Assembly: GCA_003641415.1 (NCBI GenBank)
Contig: QNAG01000019.1
Span: forward strand, 1-18,914
Direction of reading: 5' to 3'
Source: Candidatus Zixiibacteriota bacterium
GTDB taxonomy: Bacteria; Zixibacteria; MSB-5A5; GN15; FEB-12
Length of the DNA stretch: 18,914 nucleotides
Part shown: positions 8,806-15,789 of the stretch, in pieces
How the letters are laid out: every line of letters starts with the position of its first letter
Position numbering within the stretch: position 1 is the first letter of the stretch
Notes under the pieces: generated by a model
What the model was told of the DNA's origin: nothing
What the model saw: the letters and a program-made list of their open reading frames with translations, nothing else
Databases searched by the model: none
Program-made: the position numbers and the translations under genes

Positions 8806-8843
8806 TATTAAAGAATATATCGGCAGTTTCCTTCAACATCTTC

Positions 8844-9833
8844 TTACATTATGATGCTGGTCTCAATGCCGCACTCGGGACACCGTCTTCCACTTGATGT
8901 CAATACTTTCGTAGTATATCCACTGCGGCTAATCAATAAAGTTCCACAATTATGGCAATGTGTGTCACTAGTACCCGCCAGTGACAGGTTTCCAACATAG
9001 ACATATTTCAACTTTTGTTTAGCAAGTTTCCAGGCTCTCAACATTGTTTCGGCAGGAGTTGATGGAATGTGCAATCGATAGTTGGGATAATAAGCCGACA
9101 AGTGTAGCGGTATTAACTCCGAGACAGATGCAACAAAATCAAAGAGGACGTTGAGATCATTATCGGAGTCATTGAGGGTGGGGATTATCAAGTTGGTTAT
9201 CTCAAGATGCACTCCCGCTTCGGAGATCATCCGAATACTACGCTGCACTGGTTCAAGTCGGGCTTTGCACATCTTTCGGTAGAATTCAGGGCGAATACTT
9301 TTCAGATCAATGTTAACAGCATCAATATACTCAAGCAATTTCTCAAGAGGTTCAGGATTGATGTAGCCATTGGAAACCAGCACCGTCTTTAGTCCAGCTT
9401 TCCGTAAAAGTGGGGCTGTATCCATAATGTATTCATACCAGATTACAGGTTCAGTGTATGTGAACGCCACCCCGATTGAATTACTGTCTACAGCCGCCTG
9501 TACCAAATCCTCTGGTGACAGATAGCGAGTGGGAGCCTTCTTCTGTGAAATAGACCAGTTCTGGCAGTAAACACAACCCATGTTGCAGTAGTTTGGACCA
9601 GTAGAGAGAATTGTTGAACCCGGATAGAAATGATACAAGGGTTTTTTTTCGATTGGATCTACTGACAGCGAGACCAACTCTCCGTAGTTATCGGTGACAA
9701 GTGTTCCTTTATGGTTATATCGGCTGGTACAGATACCTTTTTTGCCCGGTGTGAGACGGCAATTCGCCGGACACAGGAGGCATTGCACTTTGCCGTTTCC
9801 AAGCTCCTTTGCAAATGCCGCTTTTTTAATCAT
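8844..9833 (-). CDS. amrS: AmmeMemoRadiSam-type radical SAM enzyme (AmrS-like)
   Basis: This 329-residue protein carries the radical S-adenosylmethionine cluster motif CxxxCxxC at Cys83, Cys87 and Cys90 ('CNMGCVYCQNWSIS'). Overall it matches the pyruvate-formate-lyase-activase-like AmrS family of the AmmeMemoRadiSam system: an N-terminal Cys-rich segment (Cys18, 21, 25, 35; 'CPANCRL' and 'GICTSR'), 'AFTYTEPVIWYEY', 'VNIDLKSIRPEFYRKM', and 'LHLSAYYPNYRL'. A C-terminal CxxC...CxxC pair (293/296 and 318/321) suggests a zinc ribbon. The family is usually linked to AMMECR1 and Memo homologues, and neither is encoded in this window. Its ATG overlaps the upstream gene's stop by 8 bases (ATGATTAA), which implies co-translation with the heptosyltransferase fusion. 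The reaction carried out by this family was not settled to my knowledge. Confidence 0.85.
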   Translation of the reverse strand: MIKKAAFAKELGNGKVQCLLCPANCRLTPGKKGICTSRYNHKGTLVTDNYGELVSLSVDPIEKKPLYHFYPGSTILSTGPNYCNMGCVYCQNWSISQKKAPTRYLSPEDLVQAAVDSNSIGVAFTYTEPVIWYEYIMDTAPLLRKAGLKTVLVSNGYINPEPLEKLLEYIDAVNIDLKSIRPEFYRKMCKARLEPVQRSIRMISEAGVHLEITNLIIPTLNDSDNDLNVLFDFVASVSELIPLHLSAYYPNYRLHIPSTPAETMLRAWKLAKQKLKYVYVGNLSLAGTSDTHCHNCGTLLISRSGYTTKVLTSSGRRCPECGIETSIIM

Positions 9834-11412
9834 CTTTCAGGTGCTTTCTAATTTGCTCTACCGCCGCTTCGAGATTGTCCTCAACCAGTGTCCTGTTTGC
9901 AAAACGGTTGGATGCGAGTAGCTGTTCTTGCCCATGTCCTGTACGTACCAACACCGAACGAGCTCCAACAACCCGTCCCAGGTTGACATCGTCGATTTTG
10001 TCACCTATTACCCATGACCGCCGAAGGTTGATTCCCAAATCGAATGCGGCCTGGTGTAGCATCCCCGGTGCCGGTTTGCGGCATCGACATTCCTTAGTAT
10101 ATAGTGGGTTGCTGCCATTCGGATGATGCGGGCAGTAATAAAGAGCATCCGGTTCTACCCCTTCCTGGGTAAGCATCTCAAGCAGCCGTCGGTTGACTCG
10201 CTCAACTGTTTCTATATCGAAATACCCACGAGCCACTCCGGATTGATTTGACACTATAACGATTTTTAAGCCCAATGATCGAGCCGCCTTCAATGCCTTT
10301 GTCGCTCCTTTCTCAAACTCCACACCATCTGCATCTTTGAGATAATTCTTGTCAACGATAAGGGTACCATCACGATCAACGAACAATGCCGGTCGATTGT
10401 TTATATCATTATCGAGTATACCAGCAGCGGCTTGAGTTACTCGCTCCGATGTCACACGTTCGAAGCAATAGCGTTTATCGCGATGACACGGTTTACTTCC
10501 GTGTAAAGAACATGGGCGACAGGGTTCATTAACATCGATAACCTGGTCGTGTAAACCGGCAGGAGCGAATCCTAAAACCGGATGAGTGGGACCAAACAAG
10601 GCGATAACCGGAGTCCCTACCGCTGATGACAGGTGAGCGATACCCGAATCGTTAGCTATGGTCAGACAGCATGAAGCGATGATAGAAGCTAATTGTTCGA
10701 TAGGGCAGTCGGTCAGTTCGGTTATAGCGTTCGAATTCAGCGAACCAGTAAACGAAGTATCAACTTGATCGGACGATGACACCGCCCAAACGATGTGTAC
10801 GCCATATTCGCAATGCAATCGCTCCGCAACTTGGGCGAATTGCTCGGTTGGCCATTGTTTGGTTGGATGGGCAGCTCCGGGGGCAATTAAAACCAACCGA
10901 TCTGTACTTTTTAACCGTTGGATTAACTCTAATTTGTCTATCTCTAACTTTGGCGGTATCAGAACAGGGTTCATGGCCGGGCATGACCCGCCGAGTTGTC
11001 GCACACAGTCGTTGTACAGGTCTATTGTATGTGGCCACGTCCGGGGAAGTTGGTTGGAATCAACAGCCTGGCGCCGCTCCCAGTGTCGCTTGGGATAAAC
11101 AACCGTTTGCGGCGCTGCCAGCATCTTGCGCACCAGCCATGACCTCGGGTTGCCGTGCAGGTCAATGACCGTATCAAATTTATTCCTTCCAAGGAGAAAA
11201 AGAGTTCGCGCCAGATCACTCAATCCAGCCTCTGACGGCAAGGTCACAATTTCGTCAACACTATCAAACCGCTCGACAATAGGCCGAAAACGTTCCTTGG
11301 TCAGAAAGGTCAGATGGCTGTTGGGGAAATTAATTTTAAGGTTGAGAATGGTCGGACTGGTGAGCAAAACATCGCCCAGCGACCCAAAGCGAATGACGAG
11401 GAATCTTTGCAT
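9826..11412 (-). CDS. GT9 heptosyltransferase fused to GmhB heptose-bisphosphate phosphatase
   Basis: Two LPS-heptose enzymes share one 528-residue chain. Residues about 1-325 form a GT9 glycosyltransferase of the ADP-heptose:LPS heptosyltransferase type: 'FGSLGDVLLTSP' at the N-terminus, 'IAPGAAHPTKQWP', 'NDSGIAHLSSAVGTPVIALFGPTHP' cut here as 'NDSGIAHLSSA' then 'GTPVIALFGPTHP', and the Cys pattern of WaaF-like enzymes near 298-316. Residues about 340-525 form a HAD phosphatase like GmhB, which converts D-glycero-manno-heptose 1,7-bisphosphate to the 1-phosphate. It has nucleophile 'DRDGT' (346-350), 'IVSNQSGVARG', zinc ligands 'CPHH' (427-430) and 'CRC' (442-444), then 'KPAPGM' and 'GDKIDD'. 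The ATG lies two bases after the UppP stop. An alternative TTG start 45 bases upstream would overlap uppP and adds a non-homologous stretch, so it was rejected. No frameshift is seen at the joint. Confidence 0.88.
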   Translation of the reverse strand: MQRFLVIRFGSLGDVLLTSPTILNLKINFPNSHLTFLTKERFRPIVERFDSVDEIVTLPSEAGLSDLARTLFLLGRNKFDTVIDLHGNPRSWLVRKMLAAPQTVVYPKRHWERRQAVDSNQLPRTWPHTIDLYNDCVRQLGGSCPAMNPVLIPPKLEIDKLELIQRLKSTDRLVLIAPGAAHPTKQWPTEQFAQVAERLHCEYGVHIVWAVSSSDQVDTSFTGSLNSNAITELTDCPIEQLASIIASCCLTIANDSGIAHLSSAVGTPVIALFGPTHPVLGFAPAGLHDQVIDVNEPCRPCSLHGSKPCHRDKRYCFERVTSERVTQAAAGILDNDINNRPALFVDRDGTLIVDKNYLKDADGVEFEKGATKALKAARSLGLKIVIVSNQSGVARGYFDIETVERVNRRLLEMLTQEGVEPDALYYCPHHPNGSNPLYTKECRCRKPAPGMLHQAAFDLGINLRRSWVIGDKIDDVNLGRVVGARSVLVRTGHGQEQLLASNRFANRTLVEDNLEAAVEQIRKHLKDD

Positions 11413-11414
11413 TT

Positions 11415-12188
11415 CTACCAGAAAAGATATAGTCCGAACGCACCAGCCGCAAAACAATAATAAGCAAAAACGGCAAACCGACCCTGTCGGATTATTCTCA
11501 TCAATATGATCACAGCCAGCAGGCCGAAGACAAATGCCAATATGGTACCAAGAAGATATTGCGGTACAAGAGACGAATCGAGAGCCAACAACTCATTAGA
11601 TTTAAGTACAACCGCCCCAAGAATAGCCGGAATTGCCAGCAGGAACGAGAACTCGGCAGCCTCTTCAGGCTTAACACCTAAGAGCAGCCCGGACGCAATT
11701 GTGCTCCCAGATCGCGATATGCCGGGCAGGATGGCAATAGCCTGGCCAATACCCATAACAATTGCTGATGGTAGCCTAACCGCTTTGTTCAACTGTTTCA
11801 CAAAGCGGGTTGACAGGAGGATAAACCCAGTCGCAATTAGCATAGCTGAAGTAAACATTGGACTGGAGAACGCTTCCTCAAAGAGATCATTCAGCAGAAG
11901 ACCAGCCAGACCGGCTGGTATCGTTCCAATTATCAGATATCCCAATATTCTCCGCTCTGTCTTCATATCGTTTCTGAATATAGAAATGACAAGCTGGAAA
12001 ATGCGTTGACGAAAGTAAACTAATACTGCAAGCAGCGTACCAAGATGTACAAGTAACTCAAATGATACCCCGGGTTCCTTTACACCAAGAATCGCCTGCG
12101 TCAGGACCAGATGCCCCGATGATGAGACTGGCAGAAATTCCGTTAAGCCCTGTAATATCCCCAGTAGTACAGCATCCCAGTACGTCAT
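11415..12188 (-). CDS. uppP: Undecaprenyl-diphosphatase UppP/BacA
   Basis: This 257-residue integral membrane protein is of near-usual length for BacA/UppP enzymes, which dephosphorylate undecaprenyl pyrophosphate and so recycle the lipid carrier for peptidoglycan and other envelope polymers. Overexpression in other bacteria gives bacitracin resistance. Both signature motifs are present: 'LQGLTEFLPVSSSGH' near residues 13-27, with the acidic and Ser/His residues of the first catalytic region, and 'PGISRSGST' near 153-161, the second. Additional conserved stretches are 'LLVHLGTLLAVLVYFR' and 'EAAEFSFLLAIPAI'. It is followed after two bases by the heptosyltransferase fusion, and 47 bases separate it from the secreted-protein gene upstream. 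The context is envelope biogenesis. Confidence 0.96.
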   Translation of the reverse strand: MTYWDAVLLGILQGLTEFLPVSSSGHLVLTQAILGVKEPGVSFELLVHLGTLLAVLVYFRQRIFQLVISIFRNDMKTERRILGYLIIGTIPAGLAGLLLNDLFEEAFSSPMFTSAMLIATGFILLSTRFVKQLNKAVRLPSAIVMGIGQAIAILPGISRSGSTIASGLLLGVKPEEAAEFSFLLAIPAILGAVVLKSNELLALDSSLVPQYLLGTILAFVFGLLAVIILMRIIRQGRFAVFAYYCFAAGAFGLYLFW

Positions 12189-12235
12189 ACTTTCAGCGCA
12201 TATAAGGATAAGTAGATATTAAGGTTGAAACTTCA

Positions 12236-12865
12236 TTACATAACACGATAGTCAGCACCAAAGAAGATACCATCGTTACCGTCGAGCTGGAACTCTCCGT
12301 ATATGTTGATGAATTCAGTAACCTCATAGCAGACTCCGCCGTGAAATCCAAACTTAAGTTCAGATTTTGAATCGGCGTGTTTTGGGTTAACCCTTTCGAG
12401 ACGAAGGTTTAATCTTCCGTACGGTGACAAAGTACGTCCGTTTGTTAATTGCACAGGGTATGAACCCAGACTAAAAAAACCTGCTTGTAGAAAGCTGCCA
12501 CCGTCTGATGAAAGAAACTCAAACAATCCTCCAACTGCTAAGTCAAACGGGTGGTTAGTATTTTCATCAAATGTCCAGAGCTGGTACTTCATGTCAGCAC
12601 CGAGCGTCATTTCGGTTTCATCGTTGTCAGAAATCAGCCCCAACTTGAAACGGCCATCGATGTACTGCGACATTCCATAAGTGAATGCTCCGTAGAAACT
12701 GGTGGCATCGGCAATGCCAACCGCCCCCGCGAATCTACCCTGACCCATACCCCCAGCTCGTGCGGTGGAAAGATTACCAAAGGCTGAACCTATGGCATCG
12801 AAAGCCATTGTAGATGATGAGGAGAGAATGAGGAGAAGCCCTACAGCACAAACAATTTTTTTCAT
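12236..12865 (-). CDS. Small secreted protein, probable outer-membrane beta-barrel
   Basis: This 209-residue protein has a clear signal peptide (two Lys, a Val/Leu-rich core, cleavage probably after 'STMA'). The mature part alternates polar and hydrophobic residues in short strands with many Gly and aromatic residues, such as 'FYGAFTYGMSQYIDGRFKLGLI' in shortened form 'FYGAFTYGMSQYI', 'LNLRLERVNP' and 'INIYGEFQLDG'. It ends with 'GIFFGADYRVM'. That pattern fits an 8- to 10-strand outer-membrane barrel, though the last residue is Met rather than the usual Phe. No named family was recognised. An AAAGGAT ribosome site lies about 8 bases before the ATG. It is the first gene of the minus-strand run and is divergent from the sodium symporter gene, so its promoter should lie within 12866-13093. 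Confidence 0.75.
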   Translation of the reverse strand: MKKIVCAVGLLLILSSSSTMAFDAIGSAFGNLSTARAGGMGQGRFAGAVGIADATSFYGAFTYGMSQYIDGRFKLGLISDNDETEMTLGADMKYQLWTFDENTNHPFDLAVGGLFEFLSSDGGSFLQAGFFSLGSYPVQLTNGRTLSPYGRLNLRLERVNPKHADSKSELKFGFHGGVCYEVTEFINIYGEFQLDGNDGIFFGADYRVM

Positions 12866-13093
12866 AGTAGAATCCTTTGTTATTTACTTTTCACAATTCG
12901 ACTCAGTTAAGAACCTAATTGTCTTATACGTTTCCGGTCAACCAAAAACGCACTCGCCGACAATAATTGTTGACACTTGTCGTAGCTCTTGATTGCTTTT
13001 TTGGTTGGTAGGAAGTAAGACGAAGTGTAGATACATCAGATGGGAAATTTGGTGTAAACACCCTAACTGTTATCCGCCACAGGAGTGTATGAT
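12866..13093. promoter_or_regulatory. Divergent intergenic region, promoters expected
   Basis: These 228 bases separate the divergent starts of the small secreted protein gene and the symporter gene, so both promoters should be here. A TTGACA hexamer at 12970-12975 points toward the symporter, but the sequence at the usual distance is a poor -10 box. On the minus strand a TTGACC-like element is similarly unsupported. No sigma-54 GG-N10-GC element with a good consensus was found. Confidence 0.4.
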
Positions 13094-14467
13094 ATGGCAA
13101 ACGAAAGCAACGATGTCTATAAGACCAGAGGACAATGGGCCGGCCATCTGGGATTTATATTAGCCGCTACCGGATCAGCGATTGGTCTGGGCAATATATG
13201 GAAGTTCCCTTACATCACTGGTGTCTATGGAGGTGGTGCGTTTGTCATTGTTTACCTGGCGTGCGTTTTACTTGTCGGACTTCCGCTTATGATGGCCGAA
13301 CTCATGATAGGCCGTCGGGCTCAGTGTAATCCAGTCGGAGCTTTTCAGAAGCTTCACCGCAAAGGTAGTTTATGGCAGTTGACAGGCTGGCTTGGGGTTG
13401 TGTCCGGATTCCTGATTCTCTCTTACTACAGCGTGGTTGCCGGCTGGTCAATGGCATATATCTTCAAAGCCTTATCCGGGTTTTCCGGTTCAGCCGAACA
13501 GATTGTAGGCCAATTTGACATTCTTCAGAACAGTGCCGGTACTTCGTTCCTTTGGCATTCCTTCTTTATGTTGTTGTGCATCGGCATTGTAATCGGGGGT
13601 ATTCAAAAGGGGATTGAACGGTGGTCACGGATTCTCATGCCTTCATTGTTCTTAATACTCCTGGCTCTGATGTTTTACGGTCTGTTTGCCACCGACGGAG
13701 GAACTGCTGCTCTGAGCTTTCTCTTCAAACCAGATTTTAGTAAACTAAGCGCCGAGGGGGTACTATCTGCATTAGGTCATGCTTTCTTTACACTGTCATT
13801 GGGTATGGGAGCCATGATTACCTATGGCAGCTACATGAAGAAGGACCGTAGTATCCTTAAGGACGCTATTACGGTCTCATTTCTGGATACGCTGATAGCT
13901 CTGATGGCAGGGATCGCCATTTTCGCTCTTGTTTTTCAATATGGCACGGAACCCAACGCTGGGCCGGGGCTTATATTCGCAACTCTTCCGGTGTTATTCG
14001 CAGAGACGGGTCCGTGGATATCAGTTCCTTTCTTTATTCTCCTGTCGTTTGCCGCTCTAACCTCTGGGATTAGCCTGCTGGAGGTCGTGGTCTCGTATTT
14101 CATTGACCAACGGAATTGGAAACGAAGTACGGCTACTTTAGTGCTTGGAGGCGCTATCTGGTTTTTCGGGATGTTGTCAGCTGTCGCCGTCTGGAAAGTG
14201 CCGGTGAACATACTCGGTGAGAACCAGGGTTTCTTTGCTTTCTTTGACGTGCTAACGACTAACTACATGCTACCTCTCGGTGGGCTGTTAACCTGTCTGT
14301 TTATTGCGTGGAGAATGAAAGACAAGGATCGAATTGGAGAGTTTGGTTCATCAGGAAAGCTTTATAGCGTATTGAAATTCGTGCTACGGTTTATTACGCC
14401 GATTGCTTTACTGATGGTCCTTCTTCATGGATTGGAACTGTTGCCGTTTATGGATTACGGACCATAA
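13094..14467 (+). CDS. Neurotransmitter:sodium symporter (NSS/SNF family)
   Basis: This 457-residue polytopic membrane protein belongs to the sodium-dependent neurotransmitter symporter family, whose bacterial members (LeuT, MhsT and relatives) import amino acids with sodium. The family opening is unmistakable: 'RGQWAGHLGFILAATGSAIG' followed by 'LGNIWKFPYITGVYGGGAF', which holds the unwound first helix and sodium-site residues. Further helices include 'LSYYSVVAGWSMAYIFKA', 'FTLSLGMGAMITYGSYMKK' and 'FAALTSGISLLEVVVSYF', typical of helices 3, 6-7 and 8. Eleven or twelve membrane segments are expected. The substrate is not clear from sequence. The ATG at 13094 has AGGAG 8 bases upstream. A GTG at 13085 overlaps that ribosome site and was rejected. 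No clear terminator follows. Confidence 0.95.
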   Translation: MANESNDVYKTRGQWAGHLGFILAATGSAIGLGNIWKFPYITGVYGGGAFVIVYLACVLLVGLPLMMAELMIGRRAQCNPVGAFQKLHRKGSLWQLTGWLGVVSGFLILSYYSVVAGWSMAYIFKALSGFSGSAEQIVGQFDILQNSAGTSFLWHSFFMLLCIGIVIGGIQKGIERWSRILMPSLFLILLALMFYGLFATDGGTAALSFLFKPDFSKLSAEGVLSALGHAFFTLSLGMGAMITYGSYMKKDRSILKDAITVSFLDTLIALMAGIAIFALVFQYGTEPNAGPGLIFATLPVLFAETGPWISVPFFILLSFAALTSGISLLEVVVSYFIDQRNWKRSTATLVLGGAIWFFGMLSAVAVWKVPVNILGENQGFFAFFDVLTTNYMLPLGGLLTCLFIAWRMKDKDRIGEFGSSGKLYSVLKFVLRFITPIALLMVLLHGLELLPFMDYGP

Positions 14468-14555
14468 AAAGATATCTACTCTTCTGAAGCATCAAAGCCA
14501 GACCTAACACAACTTGATGTTCAAAAAAACAAAGTTCTCTGTATTTCCAACGAGA

Positions 14556-14574
14556 ATTAAGACTTCATCTTAAT
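14556..14574. repeat. Inverted repeat ATTAAGA-N5-TCTTAAT, candidate activator site
   Basis: Two perfect 7-base arms flank CTTCA. The repeat lies about 190 bases upstream of the sigma-54-like promoter, within the distance range at which NtrC-type activators bind. It could also be a short hairpin in RNA running on from the symporter gene. It has no T-run. Confidence 0.35.
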
Positions 14575-14575
14575 G

Positions 14576-14610
14576 CAGATATGGCGAATCGTGTTCATAA
14601 ATCATATCTG
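14576..14610. repeat. Inverted repeat CAGATATG-N19-CATATCTG
   Basis: Two perfect 8-base arms (14576-14583 and 14603-14610) flank a 19-base spacer, immediately next to the ATTAAGA repeat. The pair may form a composite operator upstream of the sigma-54-like promoter. Chance occurrence in AT-rich DNA is possible. Confidence 0.35.
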
Positions 14611-14751
14611 AGCCACAAACATCAATTGAATGCAAACACTGCAGTAAATTATCAGCTTTAATCCCTGAATAGCATATAATTGAGCTCGTGTTATTTTAGT
14701 TAACCTGTTGTATATAAATAAGATACGTTAGCATTATTGTTTTTCTTATAC

Positions 14752-14768
14752 TCGGCTCGGGTTTTGCA
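14752..14768 (+). promoter_or_regulatory. Probable sigma-54 (-24/-12) promoter
   Basis: TCGGCTCGGGTTTTGCA matches the consensus YTGGCACGRNNNTTGCW at 12 of 14 defined positions. It contains the required GG (14754-14755) and GC (14766-14767) with ten bases between, and an exact TTGCA -12 element. Transcription would begin near 14779, about 34 bases before the lipoprotein ATG. A sigma-54 activator is encoded at 17214-18581 in this window; that it acts here is inference. Confidence 0.6.
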
Positions 14769-14812
14769 GTGAAACTGATAGGAAAGATTCGGAAAATCAA
14801 AAGGAGCAATAT

Positions 14813-15634
14813 ATGTCAAAATTTCTTATAACTTTGGGAATGTTCCTGTTGACTGTAATTTTGATCTCTGGATGTGATAAGGAACGGACAGTGACATCGA
14901 CAGAATATGTCCATGATATCGAGTACGTCCAGTTATCGCCCGACACGGTATTTCAAGTTGATACACTGATAAACTTTGATTCGGTAACTATATACGAGGT
15001 CGACACTGTTGTACAGTATGATACCACAACCATGATTGTTACCGATACAATGATTCAGGTAAACTATGTCTATGACACAACGCATGTTTATGATACAGTC
15101 ATCCAGATGAGTTACATTCACGACACGATGCTCGTTTATGATACTGTCGATCAAATAGTTTACGTCTACGACACCATTGTGCAGTGGAACTATGTTTATG
15201 ATACTATTGTGACGGTGCAGCAGCATTATGACACGGTTACTATTGTCGACACCATAGAAACAATACAATGTTCACCGGATGAGCATTTTGCTTTTGCGGC
15301 TTTAGAATATTATTCCGACCCGCAGGTGCTTGAAATAATCAATCAGGAATTCGGTATAGCCGACGGTTGGGTTTTGTACTTATCCCAATGGCAGGTTGAT
15401 CTGAGTCAGGCTTCCTCGGGTATATATGATATTTATGGCTACATAGACTATTGGACACCGGATTGGTCGGCTTATTATCCGATAGAATTCTACTGGCGAG
15501 TATCATACCTGAGTGGTGATCCCTCCGACCCGCATAACTGGCAACTATCGGAGCCACCCAGTGCCACAGCCGGTATGGAACCGGGGCTGAATCTACATCT
15601 GAATGCCACAGAAGCGAGTTCTGCTTTACGATAG
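14813..15634 (+). CDS. Lipoprotein with Asp-Thr/Tyr alternating beta stalk
   Basis: This 273-residue protein starts with a lipoprotein signal peptide ending 'LISGC', so Cys21 is probably lipidated. Asp follows at +2, which in enterobacteria retains lipoproteins in the inner membrane; whether that rule holds here is unknown. Residues about 40-150 form a stalk with thirteen Asp-Thr pairs plus one Asp-Ser, in units like 'VYDTVIQ' and 'NYVYDTIV'. Every one of these Asp residues (44, 50, 56, 64, 70, 78, 88, 94, 104, 110, 120, 130, 140, 146) is at an even position, and every Tyr from 61 to 139 is at an odd position, so as a beta strand they would face opposite sides. Residues 155-273 look globular and aromatic-rich, with no family recognised. 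AGGAG lies 7 bases before the ATG. It is flanked by a sigma-54-like promoter and a terminator, so probably a single-gene unit. Confidence 0.85.
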   Translation: MSKFLITLGMFLLTVILISGCDKERTVTSTEYVHDIEYVQLSPDTVFQVDTLINFDSVTIYEVDTVVQYDTTTMIVTDTMIQVNYVYDTTHVYDTVIQMSYIHDTMLVYDTVDQIVYVYDTIVQWNYVYDTIVTVQQHYDTVTIVDTIETIQCSPDEHFAFAALEYYSDPQVLEIINQEFGIADGWVLYLSQWQVDLSQASSGIYDIYGYIDYWTPDWSAYYPIEFYWRVSYLSGDPSDPHNWQLSEPPSATAGMEPGLNLHLNATEASSALR

Positions 15635-15673
15635 ACAATCAACAATTGTCAGGATAACATGAGTTGCGATTTT

Positions 15674-15706
15674 AAGTGCTGCCCAACAGTGGGTGGCACT
15701 TTTTTT
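15674..15706 (+). terminator. Rho-independent terminator after the stalk lipoprotein
   Basis: AAGTGCTGCCC (15674-15684) pairs with GGGTGGCACTT (15691-15701), including two G-T wobbles, around the loop AACAGT. It runs directly into seven T residues. It lies about 40 bases after the lipoprotein stop. Confidence 0.9.
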
Positions 15707-15739
15707 AGGTGATATTCTGGGAGGTAGAATCATTACTAC

Positions 15740-15768
15740 AAAAAAGCTCCGCAGGGCGGAGCTTTTTT
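15740..15768. terminator. Bidirectional rho-independent terminator
   Basis: GCTCCGC (15746-15752) and GCGGAGC (15756-15762) form a perfect GC-rich stem with loop AGG, flanked by six A on the left and six T on the right, so it can end transcription in both directions. It lies 22 bases past the stop of the minus-strand STAS gene and is probably that gene's main terminator, with back-up use for the plus-strand lipoprotein. Confidence 0.92.
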
Positions 15769-15789
15769 ATCGCAGATGAATCTATCAAA

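Larger units (their letters stand above)
14468..14812 (+). promoter_or_regulatory. AT-rich control region upstream of the stalk lipoprotein
   Basis: This 345-base stretch has no gene I can support. It contains two inverted repeats in its first half and a sigma-54-like promoter near its end, each listed separately. The base composition is distinctly AT-rich relative to the neighbouring genes. An AAAAGGAG ribosome site lies just before the lipoprotein ATG. Confidence 0.5.

Noticed and set aside
11413..11457. TTG start extending the GT9/GmhB fusion by 15 residues into uppP
   Set aside because: The added residues do not resemble GT9 N-termini, and the ATG at 11412 directly precedes the family motif and follows the uppP stop by two bases.
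14904..15264. Repeated TATGAYAC words as a DNA repeat or CRISPR-like array
   Set aside because: Spacing is in whole codons with variable third bases and no conserved full-length repeat unit, so it is protein-level repetition and not a CRISPR or DNA-level array.
14933..15268. 111-codon open frame antisense to the stalk region of the lipoprotein
   Set aside because: Its composition is the mirror of the repetitive YDT codons, with no ribosome site or family resemblance; the plus-strand gene explains the region.
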